DNA from: Cyanoderma ruficeps
Taxonomy: Eukaryota; Chordata; Aves; Passeriformes; Timaliidae
Assembly (NCBI GenBank): GCA_008694505.1
Contig: VZDJ01000047.1
Location: forward strand, 2,755,717-2,819,716
Direction of reading: 5' to 3'
DNA: 64,000 nt
Shown: positions 1-11,615 of the stretch, piece by piece
Layout of the letters: each line of letters opens with the position of its first letter
Numbering within the stretch: position 1 is the stretch's first letter
Translations under genes and position numbers: made by a program
Notes under the pieces: generated by a model
The model's database searches: none
The model's input: only the letters and a program-made list of their open reading frames with translations
Told to the model about the DNA's origin: nothing

Positions 1-3000
1 AGTAAACAGAATTCACACATGTAGTTATTAAAGTTAAATTATTAATAAAAATTACATACGACAGGACTTTCTCTATTCTGTCCTACTGATGTTATTGCTT
101 GTGGTTTTATATCCAACTGTTTTTTTTTAGGTCACTTCAGTTGTTTTGGAAAAGGACCGTATTTTTACTCATTTAAATGTCATATATACATATTTACCCA
201 GTAAATAATAGGAAGAGTTTCTGATAACTTGGGAAATCCTATAACATACTGTTTATGATCTCTACTCGAAGTTGAGGAGGGATCAAGACAAAGACTGAAA
301 AAGACAGTTTTCCTATGAGGGGAAAAGTATTTTTTTAATCTGTAAAATTTCTGACATTGAAAGGATGCTGACTGGAAAGGTCAGAGTGGCACTCTATGTT
401 TGAAGGAGAGGGCCTTAGCTAAAGAGGTACTTAAAGAGAAGGAACTCACAAATCCTGGCAGGACATACACCCAAATCCTAAAGAATAACTGTAAGCACTT
501 AAGACAGCCACAGAAAATGTCAGGGGAGAGCTGAGTGTTCTATATGGATATGTCAATTTTTCATGCTAAAGCAAAGAGGATTTGCTCTTAAACTCCCTGT
601 GCACGATGTGATGACATCCCTGCCTGTGTTTGTGACTGCATGGCTGAAACCATCAGATAAAGGACAGGAGAAAGAGATGATCAACCTCAGCAGCTTAAAA
701 CTGCTCCTGGAACTTAAGGCAAGGGGGGCTGAAAGACCCTCCTTTTCAGCAATGATGGCAGATGGAATATCTCTGCCAGAGAGGATGGCAAAGGTGGGGC
801 CTGGAGCACAGTAAATGATCCTGGGGAAGTTTGGAGTCCTGTCTGTAGATCCAGACCCAGTGAATGCTGAATTTCAGGAATGTTACCGGAGCTGTGCAAC
901 AATCCACACCAGTAATGCTGCTTGTGAATGTACACAGAAAACAACTGTCCACACATGGAACAACACTTTGGAACACCTGCTTGGTGTCTCCAGAAAAAAC
1001 TGATTAACTCGAGCAGCTCCACCTTCCTGCAATTCCAAAACATCCATGAAATTCAAACCCCACAGAAAAGCATGGATCTGAATGTTCAGAAATAGTTGGG
1101 AAGCGGACAATTACTTGGCCATTTTCTAGAAACTTTGAATTGTAATCTAAATTAATGGAGTGCACTGTGATCACACAATTATTTCCCAACATATAATCAT
1201 CAGGCATCCATCTCATTGCTTCAAGAAATTTCATAGATTTCCTAGTGAAAGAAGAAAACCAGTAAAAACCCTAATTTAACATCAAAAGGCCCCGCTGCAG
1301 TTCTCAGTATCACTGCACAGCCCCTCTACCTGCACAGCACTGTTTGTGTTTCTCTGGGCCAGCCTGCACATCAGGAGGCCGCAGCCAAAATCAGCCTGCT
1401 GTGGATACTCCCTGTCACATCCCACAGTTACAAACTTCACCAAATTCAGCCCCAAAGCTGCTTAAGCAGAGCTACATTTGGTGGTGCTTGTGCACAGCAC
1501 TGCTGCTACCGAGACGTTTGATATTGAAATCTCACATATGCCCTTTGTTCTAAAATAATTAGTGATTGTAATTTTGTCCCAGGCTGTGCACTGTCTACTC
1601 AGACACCACACAGAACCCATGCCTGTGCCATCTGCAAGTACATTTGAACAAGGGAGTTTTGAGCACCTGCCAGCAAGCAGAATATCAGCAGAAAAAAAAA
1701 AATACATTTGCTCAAAGAGAATGAAAAAAATTTGCATGGCAGCAAAAATAAACCAAACATTGCCATCACCATTATGCCGCTGAAGTGCTATTGTAAATGT
1801 GCATTGATTGTTTGCTCACTGACAGCAAACAAGAAACAGGCTGCTTGTGTGAGAGCAGGATACAGGCTCTTCAAAGAGAAAAGGATCTTCTAAAATATCG
1901 AGTCAAACTGCTAGGAAATGCATCTGTCCATTTTTATTTTAAGTGAGAAAAATAAGTTGATTTGATAATTTTAAAAAACCCCCAAAATCAACCAATCAAT
2001 CAAAGAACAACAAAAAACCCCCCAAAACGAAACAACAAAACAAAACAAACCCAAAGCAGCCTTTTCCCTGGAAGTTCCTGAGAAAAACTGTATTGCCCTT
2101 AGAGCTTAATTTTTTTTATTACCGTCTCTAATTGTTTCCCAGGGTGTAATCACTCACATGTAGCTGGAACAGTACTGACTGGAGAATGTCTCCTATATGG
2201 GCTTTATTTATTTTTTCCAGAGAAGGGAGACAGAGGCCTGAAGCCATGATTTTGTCTTCATTCTGTGTGCAACATATCTCAAGGACAGAGCACTGGACTG
2301 TAAACAAAAGGGACAGCTGTAAGGTCATGAACATTCCTGGAAGCCTATTATACACAAATACAATGTGGAAAGAATATGGAAATCAGACTGAGCTTTAGCA
2401 ATATTCATTTTATGCAGAGTTTTACATGTTTCTAAGAACCCAAGCTATTTCGAATTCTATTAGATCTTTTGTGTTGTATCATTTAATGTATTACAAAGCA
2501 GCTTTAGCTAACAGCAGAGGTGGGGGAGAAGTACAAATCTCACAGCAGAGCAGAAAATAACCTTCTTGAGTCAAAATGTTGTCTTTTTTGGAACAAAAAG
2601 TAACCCTATATAAAAAAATGGGAGTTTCAGTGCTAACAACACTATATGGAGACAACTGAGGAAGTATCAACCTGAAAGAGATCTGAAATGTTACCTATGT
2701 GTTCTGTAGGTTATTTTATTCCTACCATCTTCCACTCTGCTTCTAGGCTGATATTCTTTTACACTTGTCCTTTAAGTAAATAAATAAATAACAAGAAGAA
2801 AAAGACTCCCATATTAACAGTTTCATGATTCCAAAAAAAGGACGGAAAACCTTTGCAACATATTGGCCTTTTTTTGGTTAGGTTTTGTTTTTTGGGGTTT
2901 GTTTTTTTTTTTTTTTCTGCACAGGGTAATATTTTCAAGACATGTTTTTCCCTGCATATTGTGCTTACACAGACTTTTTGGTGGTGCTCCAATAGAAAAA

Positions 3001-5544
3001 CGTCTGCATGTGCAGTTCTAAAAAGCTTTTCAGCAATGTAAATGATTAAAGACACAGGGACTCAAAACCATACAAATGCAGTGAAAAGCAAAATCCCTGT
3101 TGGCTGCTCTACATGACTGAGTTATGCATTGCTTTCTCCTTATCTTCATTAAAGTTTGCACAGGGAAATCATTTTCTGTGGTCCCTCTTCTGTGTCAAAT
3201 GCTCAGCCATATTCTCTGTCCAAAGCACTCCCTCCTCATGCAACACTCACCGACTCCTCAAGTTAGCATGGGGACTAGAAAAAAATTAAATGGATACTTC
3301 TAAATTCTTCAGCTTTTGGATTATCACATGTGGCTCTTGGCACTGCAATTCCATGAATGATTCCCCACGAATCCTCACTCATTCTTTTACTGGATATTAT
3401 GTGCCAAGAATGACACAATGTCAAGTTAAAAAAATACATAAAATCTCTCACCTACTCCTAATAACTCCCCTTTCCCAGCTAATCCTTTTGAAAGAAGAGA
3501 TAGTCACAGTGAGCCCTGAAGGTCAACAATCTTGAATTCCACTGGAGCAGCACGAGCAGCAAATTCCACAATTAAGAACTAATATAGGAATGTGAGAGTC
3601 CCATGTGATTTCAGTGGTTGTAGCCGAGGTTCAGCTCCATACGCAAAAGCCCCGCTTGTTAAAAATCAACACAGCAAACTACCCCTACCAACAAACTGGA
3701 GGCCAATGCCTCTTACAGATGGCAGAATCCTATTCTTCAATATCGAGCTAATATTTATTTGTTGCTGCAGCATCAAGTCTGTGTGACAAGCATATGCCAA
3801 AGTGCCAAGAACCTCCAAAGACAAGCACCTCTTCCGTTCTGGTTCCTCCCCAGCTAACAATTGGCATAAGGAATACAATATTGTTTCTGTAAGAGCTGAA
3901 CAGTGAGAAGTGACCTGCACAGTCTTCGACAGACGGAAAATCACGAGCAGAACATTCATTTCTCACCGAAACGCATTTCTCACCACTTTTTTTCTTTTCC
4001 TTTGATACCATTATAATAAAATATTTTCTATTCGAAAGAGGTCTCCTGGATGCACACATCACAGGCAGAGGCTAAGTATTTTATTGGCACTTCCTCCTTT
4101 AGCAGCTACTCAATCCAATGAATCTGTCTGTTCTACCTGCTCTGCACCACTCCCAGTAAAATGTGATCGGTAGATAAATGGGAGAGCAAGAGGGAGGAAG
4201 CAGCATAGATGGTCTCAGTGCCAGCAGCTATCAGCCAGGCAGGTTTGTGTGCCATTAGGAGAAAGAAATACAAAGTGCTCTTTCTGTATGCTCATCTTTG
4301 TATTAAAGCAAAAGCTCCAGGGAGTAACTTAAAATCAAAGGCTGACAGGGCACAGTGAATCTGAACAGTTCTAAGACAGCTGGGGAAGGAGAGGCACGCA
4401 GGTGCAGAGTGGAAGGAGGAGAGGAAGGAGGAGATGTGGATACAGAAATAAAGTTGAGCATTAAAGTATAAATCCACCTCACCCCTTCATCTTGTTCCAG
4501 CAGATGCTGGCAAACAGCTAAATTTAGTTATTTTAGAGTTTTTCTGAACTCTGTTGAGATGCAAAATTGCTTTCAGCACGTCAGAGACGTGTGTTTTCCT
4601 TTTTTAATTGTTCAAATACGTTTAATGAAGCCAACATAACCAAGCATTTGGAACTCCCTGCTAATATACCAAAGTGCTGAGGCAATCTGAGTGGATTTAC
4701 TTGCAAAATAGTCCCTGCTTTATTTGCTTTCCGTGTTAAGAGTCCAGTGCCACAGAGGACTTGGCAAGCCTATAGTGTTCAGTGTTTATCATGAGGAACT
4801 GGCTTTTTATTTCTTCCCAGGACACAATGTTGATACAGAGTGAATTCAGTACTGAAACAATGCCTCAGGATGACATTAACAGACACTGCTGTGGCATATG
4901 AAATCTTTCAATATTTATTCTGTTCATATTCCCAGCAGTAACAATGTAGTTAATAAATTCACCTGAAGTCTCCACTAGAATTTTTCATTTCCCATTCTAA
5001 GCTGTTTTAAAGTGCTCCTGTGCACTTTACCGTAGCTGCTCTCTTTTGTCACAAATATGATTTCATCTTAAGAGTGGAAGAGTCTGATCCCTGTAGATCC
5101 CAGAATTACCATATCCTACATATTAATCAAAGTTTGTGAATCTACTTAAGATTGTAAGACTAAAGTAACCTAAAAGTTTGAAGTATAAATACACATATAT
5201 TTATTTTTAAAAAGAGCTGGAACATGTTGGCAGTCTTAGAATTCACACTATTTTCTTGTTGGGTCAATAGAAAAGGATTTTCTCGGCTGATATTTGAAAC
5301 AGACTGCTGCTAAATCCTGTGCAAAGTCTGGAATGCATCATGCCTACATGTGCTTACATTTTTTTTATATCACCAAGATCGCTAATTGCACAGCATCGCT
5401 TATTTATTTATAACTGTATGACTTTGATGCTCTGACGCCTGTGAGGCTCCAAAATCAAGTACAGCTTTAACACAGGTACCTGTTTGTGGATGTAAGGACC
5501 TGAGCAGCAGGGGACTGGATCATCTCAGGTCATTTCAGGAGCTC
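1..5544. other. intergenic DNA, no gene recognised
   Basis: AT-rich non-coding sequence. Short ORFs occur on both strands (the longest about 100 codons, near 714-1043 and 3748-4062), but none has a recognisable domain, and none shows splice-flanked exon structure or a coding-like composition. The interval contains A-rich and T-rich simple tracts, for example the C/A-rich run at about 1975-2052 and the T/G-rich run at about 2870-2917. I see no RNA gene or complete mobile element. Confidence 0.6.
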
Positions 5545-6140
5545 ATCTGAAAGCAGTGTGACCAACAGGGACAGGGAGATCCTCCTCCCCTTCTCTCCTG
5601 CCCTTTTGGGACCCTGCCTGGAGTTCTGCACCCACCTCTGGGACCTCCAACACAAGAGAGGTGTTGGGGTGAGTCCAGAGGAGGCTCTGAAGATGCTCCA
5701 AGGGCTGGAGCACCTCTGCCATGGGCACAGGCTAGGAGAGCTGTGGGAGCTCAGCCTGGAGGAGAGAAGGCTCCTGGCAGACCTTAGAACATTTTCCTGT
5801 GCCTAAAGGGGCAACAAGAGAGCTGGAGAGGGACTGCAGACAAGGGCATGGAGAGAAGGACAAAGAGGAAAGTCGTGAAACTGCAAGAGGGCAGGTTTAG
5901 ATTAGATATAAAGAAGAAATTCTTCCCTGTGAGGGTGGTGGGGATCTGGCACAGGTGGCTCAAAAAGCTGTGGATGCCTCATCACTGGAAGTGCTCAAGG
6001 GCAGGTTGGATGGGGCTCTGGGCAATCTGGTCTGGGGGAAGGTGACCCTGCTCATGGCAAAAGGTTTGGAATGTGATGGTCTTTAAGGTCCCTTCCAATC
6101 CAAACCATTCTGAGATTCAATGATGATTCAATGATTTCAT
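5545..6140 (+). mobile_element. CR1 LINE fragment, 5'-truncated, 3' end intact
   Basis: This matches, from memory, the 3' part of avian CR1. It contains the reverse-transcriptase tail segment around the GGGCTGGAGCACCTCTGCC block (5701-5719), then CAGCCTGGAGGAGAGAAGGC (5753-5772), GAAATTCTTCCCTGTGAGGG (5915-5934) and GGTCCCTTCCAATCCAAACC (6088-6107). It ends in a degenerate ATTCAATGATT tail (about 6110-6137), the signature of CR1 3' ends. It is truncated at the 5' side, as almost all avian CR1 copies are. The reading frame is broken by stops and indels, so it is a dead copy. The exact 5' junction is uncertain by some tens of bases. Confidence 0.92.
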
Positions 6141-8938
6141 GCATGCAAAATGGCAGGTCTTACTTTGCATCACGCTCCAGGTTATGATAAAAATTAAAAG
6201 CGTAGACTAAAATCCTCTCCTCTTTTAACTATCATACCCCCACACTTGCTTCTGTGGAGCAATGCTAATCGCTGAAGAACTGGACACGTTTTAAAATTCC
6301 TACAGAAAATCCACTTAGGGTTTCACCACCGGGATCACTGAACGCTGCGTCAGTGTGTGGGCTGGATGTGAACAAAAGGGTTTTCTGTAATACACACTGA
6401 AAATGGAAACTATCATTAGCGATGATGTTCTGACTCTGAGGCATTTCTCAGTGACAACTTTTACAGAGAGAAGTGAAGAGATCTAACAGTGAATTCATGG
6501 TTTGTTTTTTTTTAAGCACAAGTTTCATACAGAAATCCAATGACTGTTACTCAGTGTCCTACCTGCACCTCAAAGAAACACACCCATGAGAGGCGTTCCC
6601 CTCATGTTTTCTTAGTGCAATATTTATCCTGAAAAAAGCACTTAGGGACTTAAGCACACGTATGTGTGGTTATTTATATTTGTATAATATTTACAGGTAA
6701 ATGTGTGTGGGTTGCTTCGCCCTGACTAAACTAAAATCATCCTTTAAACTGAGCAAAACAAAAGTTTCAGAATAAAATTTCACTGGGGTTTTAGGAACTG
6801 AGGAATACTACAGGTTTAAATTACAACTTAGTAAAAGGTAATTATCCTTGAGGAGATGCTTCCTCTAAAAGCGGCTCCCATCTTAAAAAAATCGTCATAT
6901 TACAATCTCTGAAATATATGTACTTATAAATTTAAAAGAGTATTTAGTAAGAACTTCATGTGCTCTGATTCTTAACTTACATTGTAAATGGATTAAAAGG
7001 GGATATATTGTGAATTTAAGTCAGGACAAAAATCATGTAAACATGAAAGGGCAATTTGAAGAACTGTCTGAAAAATTTCTGACAGTTCTTATTAATCATA
7101 TATAATCATACTTCTTCCATTTGTTTTACATCACTGTGAATTTGAATAGACTCAATATCCCATTTTTACAGACCCTTCACATTGCCAAGCCAAAGACAAA
7201 ATGTTATTAAATGGGTTCAAAACCACTGCAAGATCAGTGGATTTAACAGCAACTGCAAAACAACTTATATTTAAACTCTTATTACACTAAACCTCAAAAA
7301 ACTTTGGCCCTGCTTAGATTTCTTGGAAAGATAGAGAATAATGCGAAAATATTCAAAAAACCTATTGCAACACACATGTCTTTAGAAGAAGTTCTGTGGT
7401 AAAGACTTCCGCCTACTGTGACAGTTCTCTTCTGTGTTCCTATTTAGACTTTTATTACAGGGGCACAGCAAAATGCCAGCTAATGAATAAAAATCCACTT
7501 TATTTTCACTGGTTCCCCTATGATCAGTCCTATATAACTGAAATGTATTTTCCCAGCCAGGACTTGACTTTCACATAAAAATATCAACTCTGCTATATTC
7601 TGGTCACATACTGATCCTGGTCTTTTTACACCTTCTCTTTAACTAGGTGCACAAGCTATTGTTTTAATTGAAGAAATAGAACTGTTAAGTCTGGGTTGTT
7701 GTACTCATTAACCTGTGATCTAAATACAGGTTAAAATCTAAAGGTTTCTTTAGCAAATTTTCTATATCTATCACCAGGAATGAAATGCGTGCAGACTTCA
7801 CATGTGACTTTCCACTCACTTTCAATTTAATAAAAATAGAATCCCTGAGTGTTTGAATGTACAGTTCCCACTTTTTTTCTAAATTTGGGGCATTACTTTA
7901 AATTATTGTTTGAAGCATCTCTCCCTTAAGGAGATCAGAAGAAAAAAAGGACAATGTCTAACTGTAAAGTCGTGATTGTGGGGGAGTTTCCTTTTACTTG
8001 GTGTTCTGCAAAAAGCTGTTTTGTGGCATTGCAGAATGCCATGATTTGTTGCATCTTACTGCAAGGTGAAAGGAAACCTCATCATCTGATCACCACTGTA
8101 TCTTTACAAGCCCTGAAGATAAAGTATGGAAAATCTATAACTGCAATGTTATGTCTGTTGCTGCCGTGCTCTTTATTAATCAATCAATGCCTCTCAACAA
8201 AGCTCTTTCAGCCTCCTCCTGTAGCAGTTAGACCTATAATCAGCTAGACAAAAACAGTTCAGAGATGCATCCTTTGTGCTTCTATGTAATTTCCATACAC
8301 TAAAAAAAAAAATCCCTCAGTGTGCTATTCATAACATATTATGTAGTATAGAACACACCACATTATGTGCTATAATCACAGCCATTACTTAAATTGGCTA
8401 AAACGTTTTTGTACATTCTGGAGTAAATTTCACTATTAAGACCAAATGGATTAGATCATTGTTTCCTTATTTCCTCCCTAAGTAAAACACAATTGTTAAA
8501 TAAGTCCCTGACCTTCCTGTGCATGTAAGGTAGGATGAGAGTACTGTTACAGAAATGATTGTTGGAACAATTTGTAAACATTTGCACCCGATATACAGAC
8601 ACCTCCTGGCTAATTTTTAATAATGAAAGGGATTTTTCTGTATTTTCTGAAAGTGAACAACAGTCATCAGTGGAGCAAAAGGCATCCTGTGCTGCATCAA
8701 TAGGAGCTTCAGCTGCTGCCATCACGGTGCCATTTCAGACACGGCATCGATTCACCCGCCTCGCCTTCCCCATGGATCTCTAGGGGCCTGCCTCACCTGA
8801 ACTCAGCCTGGTCATTCTCACCCCCTACTGTTCTCATAAAAAGTCAGATTTGGAAGAGTTAGCACTGCAAATAGCGACTGCACACCAGATTTTATTTCGT
8901 GGTTTTTTTAGGTTTTTTGGTGGTTTTTTTTTTTTTTG

Positions 8939-9290
8939 GAGGTGAATAGTCCAGAGCGGAAGGACCTTCATTTCACCAGCTTGTCCACCTCGTGCAGCCC
9001 CTGCACAGGAGGGTCAGCAGATCTGCAGCGATCAGAGCTCTGGGTCAGCTGCACAGAGGCTGGCAAACAAAGTCACCTGTTAAGTACTCAAGGAAAGATT
9101 TATTTAGGAAGATTCTGTAGGAGGCCAGGGATGTCGATACAAAGGGTGACAAGTCCCAGGTGCTCTACTTGTTTTCAGGGCACGAGTATGGCTTACAGTG
9201 AGCTGGGTTGCTCTGGGAAAGAGACAGGTAGGAGCTTGGTTGCAGGAATGTTGTCTGACTCTTACAGAAATGTTGGGAAGTTAAAAACTC
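8939..9290. other. GC-richer block beside a long T tract; unidentified
   Basis: A block of about 350 bp has clearly higher GC than its surroundings and begins directly after a T-rich tract (about 8900-8938). Read on the - strand it is a unique sequence followed by an A-rich tail, which is the layout of a retroposed copy. It also contains an AAATAAAT signal on that strand near 9099-9106. The + strand is open for 121 codons (8936-9301), but the translation is not recognisable. It could be an old LTR or retrocopy fragment. I cannot name a parent. Confidence 0.25.
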
Positions 9291-9320
9291 GTATTTTTTA
9301 GTTAAAAACTCATATTTCAC
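9279..9320. repeat. 21-bp tandem duplication
   Basis: Two adjacent copies of a 21-bp unit beginning AGTTAAAAACTC (9279-9299 and 9300-9320). They differ at a few positions near the unit ends. This is a small local duplication with no evident function. Confidence 0.75.
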
Positions 9321-11394
9321 TTCTATAAGCTTTTCTGAAGATGTCAGCACTGTATGTGTTGACAGATTGGCCAAAATTAAAGCAAAAGCATGTTAGTATC
9401 TAATCAACTAATGTGGATTCTCTGAGTCAAAATGTCATCAAAAATGGGTTCAAAAATTACTTGAAAATTACTGAAGTAACAATACTCAGGCTTGGATAAC
9501 AAGGGACAAAATCTCTGCATATCCATTAAGGATATTTGTTTTAATGAACTAGAACAAGACAGAGGATGGGCACAGCTAAAAGCACATTGGAAAAATCAAT
9601 AGCCATAAACAGCAGATACTTTTAAAACAAATCTATCTGTAACAAGAAAAATGAAAGTGAATAATTCTTTATCCCCCAATAAAGAGCTAAAAATTTACAT
9701 GTGCTGCCAGATTGAATAGGTCCTACCATGTTTAATATATTCTGGGTTATATTTTGCCCTAGATGAATCAATTAGAGGCAGCCATTCCCCAAGGTGAAAA
9801 TATACATTAAGAGCACCAAGCCAAACAACCTTTCATTTATTTAAGTAGCAGCAGAAATAACAGCAGTAGTGGTGTTTTCCCTTGCTTGCAATGGATGTAG
9901 GTGGATTTTATCTCCAATGAAACATCAGTATGCGATGTCAGAGTTGTAAGAAAGCAGGTGACACTCCTCCCTGCCTGATAACACAGAGCTCACTTTTCTC
10001 TTATTGATTCTCCCACATAAGTGGCCTGTATGGAACATAACATGCTGCTTAGATTATGCTCCACAAAGCTTGAAAGAGAGCAAACCCAGTCAGTAAAAGG
10101 TTCCCAGCTGCATAAACAATCCTACCCAGCTCAGTGCCGGATCTAAGAGTGAAACAGCTGTATTAGCCTTGGCAGAGAATTATTTCAGACACAACTGCAC
10201 TTGGTTTATGTAGGGAATTCATGAACATAAAGCCAGATTTGAATTTCTAGGAGTTGATATGGTCAGACTCACTTTTGCTGCGTGCATCCAAGGTAAAGCA
10301 GCAGCAGCCTGGACTGGACTGGGAGCTTTTGCCTATGGTAAAGTCATTTAAGAGAAGATGGTTATTTTTCCCTTTTTACCAAAGGCATGGGATGCAGTAA
10401 CATCTCAGTGACGAAGAGATCAGAAGGGGGTTTGATATTTGAAGACACACAAATCACAGTTGTATCAGCTTTAGTTAGACTGAACCATATTTGGCTGCAT
10501 GAGTTCTGACAAACTACATCCCTTTAAGGACCCTGTCCTCTCCGTATTCCACCACAGCAGTTCCTTGCAGCTCCACCCCTGCCATTCTGCTTTCTGTCCC
10601 CACAGCTGTACAGCTGTCTGCAGATGACACAGCGCTCCAACTTCAGAAATGCCCAATAAAACCATGAAGCAAAACTTTCTAGCCTGTCTAGCCACCCTCG
10701 TCAAGTTTATGAAAGCAGGTTTTCAGAGCTGACAGTTCTCTTTGATATTAATAATGTCTCCAGGAGCACAGGGACACATGTGACTGAATCCTGAGAACTT
10801 TTCTTACCTAGCAAGGTAACACTTTCCTAAGGAAGGAAAGTAGTCGTATTTACTCTCTTATAAGACTATATGCTAAAGCTAAAATGACATAAATCAGTTT
10901 TTAGGTTGTAATTTTAGTAACCTCTGTAAAGGCTGTAAAAGCAGTGGAGCCAAGCATCTTTTTGGATTTCAAATAAACTATAAAGAGAAGTGTTTTAAAG
11001 GTCAAAGATTCTGGCAAAACAAAGGAGTTCAACTTCCAATGCACACTGCCCAAATGCACAAAACTGTTTATATGTCTAAACCAAAATTGAGTTATAATAG
11101 TTAACGGGGTGGGGAATTTAAGAAAGGAGGGGATTAATCTCTGTATTCCAGGCATGAATTAACCACAAAAAAACCCACCAAAGAGTGGGTGAAGCATTTG
11201 TAAGTATTAGCTGCTCCCAGAGAGGGAACACTGAACTCAGTGGCTCAGTAAACCTGTCCCACAAGGCAACTCCTTTGTTCCCTCACACAAAGCACATTTA
11301 AGCACGTTTTTATGCAGGATTCAGGGTTTGGTTCCGGTATTTTAAAAGTGGTAAAATGTGTGTGCCGTGCTGAATGCCATCCTGAACTCAGCAC

Positions 11395-11615
11395 TCCTGA
11401 GGCTCAGGAGTCCTGGGTCCTGTTCCCACGTAAATTCCCAGTTTCCATGTGATCTCAGGCTGGTCACCCAATCTTGTCTTTCTCTCTACCAGCCTGCAGT
11501 ATGGTTATAATGGCATTTGTCTGTGTGAATAAGATATTTTAAGACCGAGCATTTGCAGCATGGTTTAAGAGTCTCAGATGAAAAGTATTACATAAATCCA
11601 AAGGATTTAAATGCT
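11395..11615 (+). mobile_element. ancient MIR/CORE-SINE copy (amniote MIR type)
   Basis: The order of blocks follows the amniote MIR consensus as I remember it. These are AGTCCTGGGTCCTGTTCCCA (11409-11428), a diverged TGTGACCTTGGGCAAGTCAC-like segment (about 11449-11470), a diverged AAAATGGGGATAAT-like segment (about 11499-11515), and the 3' CORE-SINE end resembling TTTGAGA.TCTCAGATGAAA.G (about 11563-11590). Divergence is high, as expected for a very old insertion. The 5' edge overlaps a 19-bp palindrome centred on 11102+300 (11393-11111+300, i.e. 11393-11411). Confidence 0.8.

Larger units (their letters stand above)
6141..11394. other. intergenic DNA, no gene recognised
   Basis: AT-rich non-coding sequence without a supported exon. 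It includes a small 10-bp-arm inverted repeat (AAGAACTGTC / GACAGTTCTT, about 7059-7090), a T-rich run at about 8900-8938 followed by a more GC-rich block (8939-9290, listed separately), and a 16-bp perfect palindrome carrying two CAGCTG E-boxes at 10602-10617. The ORFs here are short and unrelated to any family I know. Confidence 0.55.

Noticed and set aside
8936..9301. 121-codon + strand ORF as a gene
   Set aside because: It begins in a T-rich tract, has no recognisable domain and lies in a probable repeat-derived block.
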